38,215 nucleotides of DNA from an uncultured Bacteroidota bacterium (lineage in GTDB: Bacteria; Bacteroidota; Bacteroidia; Chitinophagales; Chitinophagaceae), in the NCBI GenBank assembly GCA_903903635.1, contig CAIUZK010000150.1:1-38215 (forward strand). Reading direction: 5' to 3'. Below are positions 34,025 to 38,215 of this stretch, one piece after another. The translations under genes and the position numbers were made by a program. A model generated the notes under the pieces. It saw only the letters and a list, made by a program, of their open reading frames with translations. It made no database searches and had not been told where the DNA came from. Numbering within the stretch: the stretch's first letter is position 1; every line of letters starts with the position of its first letter.

Positions 34025-34765
34025 ATGTTATCAAGGGCACAAATTAAGTACATTAGATCATTAACGAAGCAAAAATTCCGCAATGAATCGAAACTATTTA
34101 TTGCAGAAGGTGAAAAAATAGTCCTGGAATGGCTTAAATCAAGGGAACGCATAAATATAATAATTGGCACAAGTGAATGGCTGACAAAATACGCCAAACT
34201 GGTATCCATGCATGCCGAAGCCACCTGCCATATTGTGGATGAATCGACTTTATCTGAGTTATCGGCATTAAAAACTCCAAACCAGGTAATGCTGGTCATA
34301 CCGATACCAGAACCCAGTCCGATACCCATGAATGATAACTGGTACCTGGCGCTGGATGGCATACAAGACCCCGGCAATATGGGAACGATCATCCGCATTG
34401 CCGATTGGTTTGGTATCCGTAGTATTATATGTTCTCCTGGTTGTGCCGACATTTATAATCCAAAAGTAGTTCAAAGCGCAATGGGAGGTCATTTGCGGGT
34501 TACAGTTTATGAATCAAACCTTGTGCCATTTTTAGAGTCTATACCTATACCAAAGATTGCGGCAACCCTCGATGGCCGGTCTGCATACGGATTTGAACGG
34601 ATGAAAAAAGGAATTTTGATCATTGGAAATGAATCGAAAGGCGTGTCGGAAGCCGTGCTGGAAGCGGCTACAGATCGTATTACAATTCCCGGCAGAGGCG
34701 GAGCCGAATCTTTGAATGCAGGGGTATCAGCAGGCATATTATGCGCACTGTTACTTCCGTGTTAA
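34025..34765 (+). CDS. TrmH/SpoU-family RNA methyltransferase
   Basis: The 246-residue SPOUT enzyme has an N-terminal RNA-substrate-binding domain (KYIRSLTKQKFRNESKLFIAEGEKIV) and a C-terminal trefoil-knot SAM-binding domain. The knot motifs are LALDGIQDPGNMGTIIRIADWFG (motif 1), IIGNESKGVSEAV (motif 2) and ITIPGRGGAESLNAGVSAGI (motif 3). The family adds 2'-O-methyl groups to rRNA or tRNA; the target nucleotide cannot be read from the sequence. Only 35 bp separate its start from that of the divergent tamL gene, so the promoters must overlap or be very compact. Confidence 0.92.
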   Translation: MLSRAQIKYIRSLTKQKFRNESKLFIAEGEKIVLEWLKSRERINIIIGTSEWLTKYAKLVSMHAEATCHIVDESTLSELSALKTPNQVMLVIPIPEPSPIPMNDNWYLALDGIQDPGNMGTIIRIADWFGIRSIICSPGCADIYNPKVVQSAMGGHLRVTVYESNLVPFLESIPIPKIAATLDGRSAYGFERMKKGILIIGNESKGVSEAVLEAATDRITIPGRGGAESLNAGVSAGILCALLLPC

Positions 34766-34839
34766 AATTGAAGTTTGCCAGTATAGCCCCGGCAATATGG
34801 CATTACAATTGATGATTCTAAAAGTAAAATGAGCAAAAT

Positions 34840-35580
34840 ATGAAAAACTGGTTTTTGATTTTGATGATCTCCGCTCTTGCGTTTAACAGCGCTGAAGGAC
34901 AATCAATGATTAAAGTGAAATTGACAGACAACTCACCACTCAATGTTGCGGTTGACCACAGGTATTTTAATAAACGGGGCACATCGGTAACCGTTGGCGA
35001 TTTGCCGGCCGGCCGTCATTTTGTACAGATATATAGTTTTGAGCGTGGGCGTCGCGGACGTGGGTACGATAATATAATTTATGAAGGCAGAGTGAGAACC
35101 CAGGCAGGACGGGTAACTATACTTGAATTTGACCCATACAGCCGTAATACCAGCATTAGCGAAGAAGACATTAATGCCTATATGGCTAACCGTGCACCGG
35201 TCCGCAACAACGATCCAATGCAGGGCGAGGACATTAATAATAATGGAGATAATAATAGTGTAGCTTCTCCTGTTGCATCGTCGGTAGCCATCGGGTCACT
35301 AACTCAACCACGAATAGACCAACTGAAAACAACCATTGAGGCAAAGAAAACGGATACCGAGAAAACCAACTTTTTGAAATCGGAACTGAAGGATGATCAA
35401 CTGACGACCAGCCAGGTTGGCATGATAATGGATTGGCTGGGCTTTGAAAGCAGCAAACTTGACTTTGCCGAATGGGCCTGGAATATTACCGTAGACAGGT
35501 ATACTTTTAATACCCTGGAAGATAAATTCACCTATAAAAATTACAGGGACGACCTTGATAAATTCCTGAAAACTAAATAA
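34840..35580 (+). CDS. Secreted DUF4476 protein
   Basis: The 246-residue protein has a Sec signal (NWFLILMISALAFNSAEGQ), a beta domain of about 90 residues (VTVGDLPAGRHFVQIYSFER, RTQAGRVTILEFDPYSR), an Asn/Asp-rich linker, and a C-terminal DUF4476 domain (about 155-246). The domain reads LTQPRIDQLKTTIEAKKTDTEKTNFLKSE, LTTSQVGMIMDWLGFESSKLDFAEWAW and a terminal KFTYKNYRDDLDKFL. DUF4476 is common in Bacteroidota and has no proven function. It is downstream of the RNA methyltransferase by 74 bp and could be a separate unit. Confidence 0.85.
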   Translation: MKNWFLILMISALAFNSAEGQSMIKVKLTDNSPLNVAVDHRYFNKRGTSVTVGDLPAGRHFVQIYSFERGRRGRGYDNIIYEGRVRTQAGRVTILEFDPYSRNTSISEEDINAYMANRAPVRNNDPMQGEDINNNGDNNSVASPVASSVAIGSLTQPRIDQLKTTIEAKKTDTEKTNFLKSELKDDQLTTSQVGMIMDWLGFESSKLDFAEWAWNITVDRYTFNTLEDKFTYKNYRDDLDKFLKTK

Positions 35581-35635
35581 GGAGTGCAACCGGATTGTTG
35601 TAAGCTATCAGAAAATTGCTCAGGGAAATTTCAAT

Positions 35636-36235
35636 TTAGTTCACGGCAACTGACGGTGAAAATTCAAGATGCCAGTATTTGTTGAATAATCTTCCGGAAA
35701 TCATTCCTATCATTGCACCTAACAGTCCGCCGCATGTAACATCGAGCGGATAATGCACCCCCACATATACCTGTGCAAATGAAACGGAAATAGCCCAGAT
35801 TATTGCTACCGGCCATATCCACTTCGCAAATCTGCCAAGTGTAACTGCGCTGAAAACGCCCAGTGAAAAGTGATTGGCAGCGTGCGATGAAGGAAAACCA
35901 TATTGTCCGCCGCAGGGAACCAGCATATGAATAATGCTGGTGAGATAGGGATTATGACAAGGTCTCAGCCTGTGAAAATAGGGTTTAAGTATAGTGGCGC
36001 TAACCTGGTCGGAAATGACAAATGACAGAATAAATACCATGCACCAGATCAACCCGTTTTTTCTGAATTTCAGGGGCATAAACAATGCAAGAAACAAATA
36101 CAAAGGCGCCCAGAATACCGGATTGCGCAGAAATGGTACTACAAGATCAAGAAATGCATTGTGCCACCTGGTATTTAAATAATACCATGCGATATGATCA
36201 TAATATACAATAGTATCATGAAGCTGATTTAGCAT
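35636..36235 (-). CDS. PAP2-family membrane phosphatase
   Basis: The 199-residue integral membrane enzyme has the three PAP2 motifs: KPYFHRLRPCHNP (C1), GFPSSHAANH (C2) and SFAQVYVGVHYPLDVTCGG (C3) with the nucleophilic His before YPLD. About six membrane helices surround them. The family hydrolyses lipid phosphates such as phosphatidic acid or undecaprenyl diphosphate; the exact substrate is open. Its start (36235-36233) lies inside the 3' end of the upstream methyltransferase gene, overlapping by 20 bp in another frame, so the two are translationally linked. Confidence 0.9.
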   Translation of the reverse strand: MLNQLHDTIVYYDHIAWYYLNTRWHNAFLDLVVPFLRNPVFWAPLYLFLALFMPLKFRKNGLIWCMVFILSFVISDQVSATILKPYFHRLRPCHNPYLTSIIHMLVPCGGQYGFPSSHAANHFSLGVFSAVTLGRFAKWIWPVAIIWAISVSFAQVYVGVHYPLDVTCGGLLGAMIGMISGRLFNKYWHLEFSPSVAVN

Positions 36236-36962
36236 ATTTCTTTTTAAAGATCATGATAAGACGTGGAGAATCCAAAGGATGATACGCACCCAGGTTATAA
36301 TCACCGAAAGTGCCTACCAAAGATAGATCTGCCTGACGGAACATTTTAATGAAATCACTTAATGTAAATGCGGCAACGCTTTCAACAAAGTGGCAGGGCT
36401 TATTATCGGCATCGTTATAGTATATATCCTTTACAAGATGGTTGCGTTCCAGTTTGCGGGTAATACGAAATTCATAGCTACCCCTGGTAATTATCTCTTC
36501 AGCAACAAGATTAGCCAGAACAAAATCAATATTCAAATAATCAATTACCAGTATTCCATTATTCTTCAATGCCCCGGCAAATGATTTGGCTGCCAGCAAA
36601 TGGTCGCGGTCATGGGAGAAATATCCAAAACTGGTAAAGAAATTAAATGCAAAATCAAAGTAATTGATGTAAAACGGAAGCCTCATATCCTGGTTGAAGA
36701 ACTGAAGATTATCTGATTCCGCAGCTTTGGCCAATTCAATGCTCTCGTGCGAAATATCTATACCGGTTACATCAAATCCATGCTCAGCCAATTGCCTTGC
36801 AAAACGGCCTTCTCCGCAGGCGATGTCCAGCATTTTACTTTTTGGCGCGGGTTGCAGATAACCGATGAGGCACTCTATAAATTCCTGCGCTTCAACGTCA
36901 TCCCTGTCCTGATATAAAATCTTGTAATAAGGAGAACCGAACCAATTAAAATACCAATCCAT
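36216..36962 (-). CDS. Class I SAM-dependent methyltransferase
   Basis: The 248-residue enzyme has the SAM-binding motif I MLDIACGEGRFARQLAEHG (about residues 44-62) followed by DVTGIDISHESIELAKAAE (motif post-I), and FFNQDMRLPF (motif II/III region). The type is a small-molecule or protein methyltransferase of the class I fold; the substrate is unknown. The N-terminus DWYFNWFGSPYYKILYQDR is conserved in a Bacteroidota subgroup. It overlaps the PAP2 gene by 20 bp and likely forms an operon with it; this may mean a lipid or membrane-precursor substrate, but that is inference. A TAGATTTG -7 box lies upstream. Confidence 0.88.
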   Translation of the reverse strand: MDWYFNWFGSPYYKILYQDRDDVEAQEFIECLIGYLQPAPKSKMLDIACGEGRFARQLAEHGFDVTGIDISHESIELAKAAESDNLQFFNQDMRLPFYINYFDFAFNFFTSFGYFSHDRDHLLAAKSFAGALKNNGILVIDYLNIDFVLANLVAEEIITRGSYEFRITRKLERNHLVKDIYYNDADNKPCHFVESVAAFTLSDFIKMFRQADLSLVGTFGDYNLGAYHPLDSPRLIMIFKKKYAKSAS

Positions 36963-36984
36963 TATTTTCCTGAGTATTAAGCAA

Positions 36985-37009
36985 CAAATCTAAAGTCGCA
37001 AACTTTGCG
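36985..37009 (-). promoter_or_regulatory. -7 box and CGCAAA-C-TTTGCG palindrome upstream of the methyltransferase
   Basis: On the minus strand TAGATTTG (36992-36985) is an exact -7 match 22 bp before the ATG. Five to six bp upstream is the perfect palindrome CGCAAACTTTGCG (36997-37009), in the spacer zone where a repressor would block RNA polymerase. No clear -33 TTG. Confidence 0.4.
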
Positions 37010-37148
37010 CTAATATATACAAACTAACAATTAAACCCCGGCAAATGTAGCGGATAGTTCTTAGTTATGACTAGTTACAAAACAATTTATGATAGTGTTA
37101 TTACCATATTGGTAGCCGTTGCAGCTAACTCATTTTAAACCCGGCTTG

Positions 37149-37177
37149 TTGTTAGTCCTCAAAATAAGGTATATTTG
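37149..37177 (+). promoter_or_regulatory. Bacteroidota-type promoter of the TPR protein at 37194
   Basis: TTG (37149-37151) and TATATTTG (37170-37177, exact TAnnTTTG) are separated by 18 bp, a near-ideal spacing. The predicted start is about 10 nt before the ATG at 37194. This supports that ATG over the upstream in-frame ATG at 37119, which would lie before the promoter. Confidence 0.6.
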
Positions 37178-37193
37178 CGGCCCAATTTATTAT

Positions 37194-37844
37194 ATGAATT
37201 TCAGACGCATATTTGTTTATTACAGGTTACCAATTGCTGTTGTATTGTTCGCCCTTGGTTTCCTTATAGGATTTAAAGTTACCTGGTGGATCGCATGGAT
37301 TCCTTTCCTGGTTTCAATATTAATGGTAGTTGCCTACTTTATGATAGGACCTATGACCCTGATTCAGGGGTATATGGAAAGTGGCGATATGGAAGGCGCA
37401 AAAAAATTACTGGCTAAGGTTAAATATCCAAACCTTTTGTACAAACCCATAAGGTCTTCTTTTTACATGTTGCAGGCCAATTTTTCAACTATGGGTGAAG
37501 ATCTGGATGCTGCTGAAGCTCAGTTGAGAAAGAGCCTGGAAGCAGGAGTATCTGAAAAGGAATACGAAGGAACGGCCTATCTCCAGCTTGGCGCTATTGC
37601 CATGAAAAAGGGGAAAACCAAGGAGGCCTATGAACACCTGAGAAAAGCTGTGCAGATTGGTTTGCCGGATGCCGACAATTCGGCAACTGCCTTTCTTCAG
37701 TTATCAAGTATTTGTATTCAGCGCAGGGATTTCAGGAATGCTAAGATTTATTTTAATAAGGCTAAAGCATGTAAAGCAACCAATGTTCAGGTAGTTGAAC
37801 AAATCAAAGAAATGTCTAAATATATTGCGAGGATACCGGGGTAA
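37194..37844 (+). CDS. Membrane-anchored TPR protein
   Basis: From the ATG at 37194 (216 aa) the protein has two N-terminal membrane helices (YYRLPIAVVLFALGFLIGFKV and WWIAWIPFLVSILMVVAYFM), then about 140 residues of TPR-like helices. These read MESGDMEGAKKLLAKVKYP, DLDAAEAQLRKSLEAGVSEKEYEGTAYLQL, KGKTKEAYEHLRKAVQIG and RRDFRNAKIYFNKAKACK. The soluble part should act as a protein-binding scaffold on the cytosolic side. The start choice is backed by a good promoter 17 bp upstream and the natural topology; an upstream ATG at 37119 is possible. Downstream lie two hairpins likely to end transcription. Confidence 0.85.
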   Translation: MNFRRIFVYYRLPIAVVLFALGFLIGFKVTWWIAWIPFLVSILMVVAYFMIGPMTLIQGYMESGDMEGAKKLLAKVKYPNLLYKPIRSSFYMLQANFSTMGEDLDAAEAQLRKSLEAGVSEKEYEGTAYLQLGAIAMKKGKTKEAYEHLRKAVQIGLPDADNSATAFLQLSSICIQRRDFRNAKIYFNKAKACKATNVQVVEQIKEMSKYIARIPG

Positions 37845-38009
37845 TTTGATTCCTGCTAATATTGCATTTAATCAAATTGTGATTCTTTAAATCAAAATCA
37901 CATTCGCACTAATCACATGTTTCAAAAGCGCTTTAATATGAATTTGAAAAGATGTTATTGATTAAATTCTAATTCGAAACAGCCGCCAACTTCTAAGAAT
38001 TATTTTTAA

Positions 38010-38045
38010 TAAAAGAGATCCGCAATACGATGCAGATCTCTTTTA
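38010..38045. terminator. Bidirectional terminator-like hairpin
   Basis: TAAAAGAGATC (38010-38020) pairs with GATCTCTTTTA (38035-38045) over 11 bp with a 14-nt loop. A/T-rich tracts lie on both sides, including TTTTA on the plus strand. It would end the transcript of the TPR gene at 37194-37844. Confidence 0.6.
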
Positions 38046-38114
38046 TCTTTAGACTCACGCTTATTTTATTGACTTATACTTTTAACGGGATAAAATGGTG
38101 CATTTTTGATATGT

Positions 38115-38159
38115 AAAAAAAGATACGCATCTTTATAAAACCTTTATAAGATGCGTATC
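38115..38159 (-). terminator. Intrinsic terminator for a minus-strand gene beyond the window
   Basis: On the minus strand GATACGCATCTT (38159-38148) pairs with AAGATGCGTATC (38133-38122), a perfect 12-bp stem extended by A/T pairs. It is followed by seven Ts (38121-38115). This strongly implies a gene reading left from beyond 38215, converging on the TPR gene. Confidence 0.7.
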
Positions 38160-38215
38160 ATCAATCTCAGTATTAGTGAGACTGACAGGCTAAATTACGA
38201 AAGGTATCATTATCC

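Noticed and set aside
37879-37902. AT-rich TGTGATT/AATCACA hairpin as terminator of the TPR gene
   Set aside because: Weak stem, ten-base loop and no T-run; the hairpin at 38010 is a better candidate.

Overview
The window looks like a chromosomal segment of a Bacteroidota species, probably close to Chitinophagaceae. The signs are secreted proteins with type IX secretion (T9SS) C-terminal sorting domains (hydrolase at 6150-8423, NHL protein at 9251-10630, metalloprotease-like protein at 26580-29354), the lineage-typical families TamL, DUF1573, DUF4476 and DUF6249, promoter-like TAnnTTTG boxes, and weak or absent Shine-Dalgarno sequences. No rRNA, tRNA, CRISPR array, prophage or complete insertion sequence was recognised.

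Region 1-6079 (all minus strand) is the most interesting part. It is a tightly packed six-gene operon: a SpeD-type pyruvoyl decarboxylase, a zinc-ribbon/DUF4178 membrane protein, a 62-residue one-helix Gly/His-tailed protein, a membrane-fused spermidine synthase, an exported Tat-like FAD oxidoreductase, and a multi-pass membrane protein cut by the window edge. Gaps are 0-15 bp and two junctions overlap (11 bp and 4 bp, GTGA). The SpeD homologue keeps the Glu-Ser self-cleavage site and the active-site His. It has Ser where characterised AdoMet decarboxylases have the catalytic Cys, so its substrate may differ. I read the operon as an envelope-associated aminopropyl/polyamine system rather than ordinary cytosolic spermidine synthesis.

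Region 6150-16180 (minus strand) holds a secreted alpha/beta-hydrolase with PKD and T9SS domains, a small secreted protein, an NHL-propeller protein, a DUF1737 protein, a UbiA prenyltransferase, a DUF1573 protein, peptidase T and DNA ligase LigA. Two related MITE-like elements with terminal inverted repeats lie at 8970-9252 and 13844-14000. Region 16249-25107 has a ComEA-like helix-hairpin-helix protein, an acyl-CoA dehydrogenase, an AT-rich TPR-DUF2971 gene that looks acquired, a secreted protein of unknown function behind two tandem G-run/C-run operator-like palindromes, a lone HutI, and a divergent DUF6249 / ECF sigma / anti-sigma module.

Region 25216-30936 has a ParE/RelE toxin-antitoxin pair, an HxpB-like phosphatase, a large secreted HEXXH protein, a 1.16-kb gene-free stretch carrying three copies of a roughly 210-bp structured tandem repeat, and a FabZ-like hotdog protein lacking the usual catalytic His. 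Region 31056-38215 has a small secreted protein, TamL, a TrmH/SpoU RNA methyltransferase, a DUF4476 protein, a PAP2 phosphatase overlapping a SAM methyltransferase, and a membrane-anchored TPR protein. It closes with two hairpins that look like terminators for converging transcripts.
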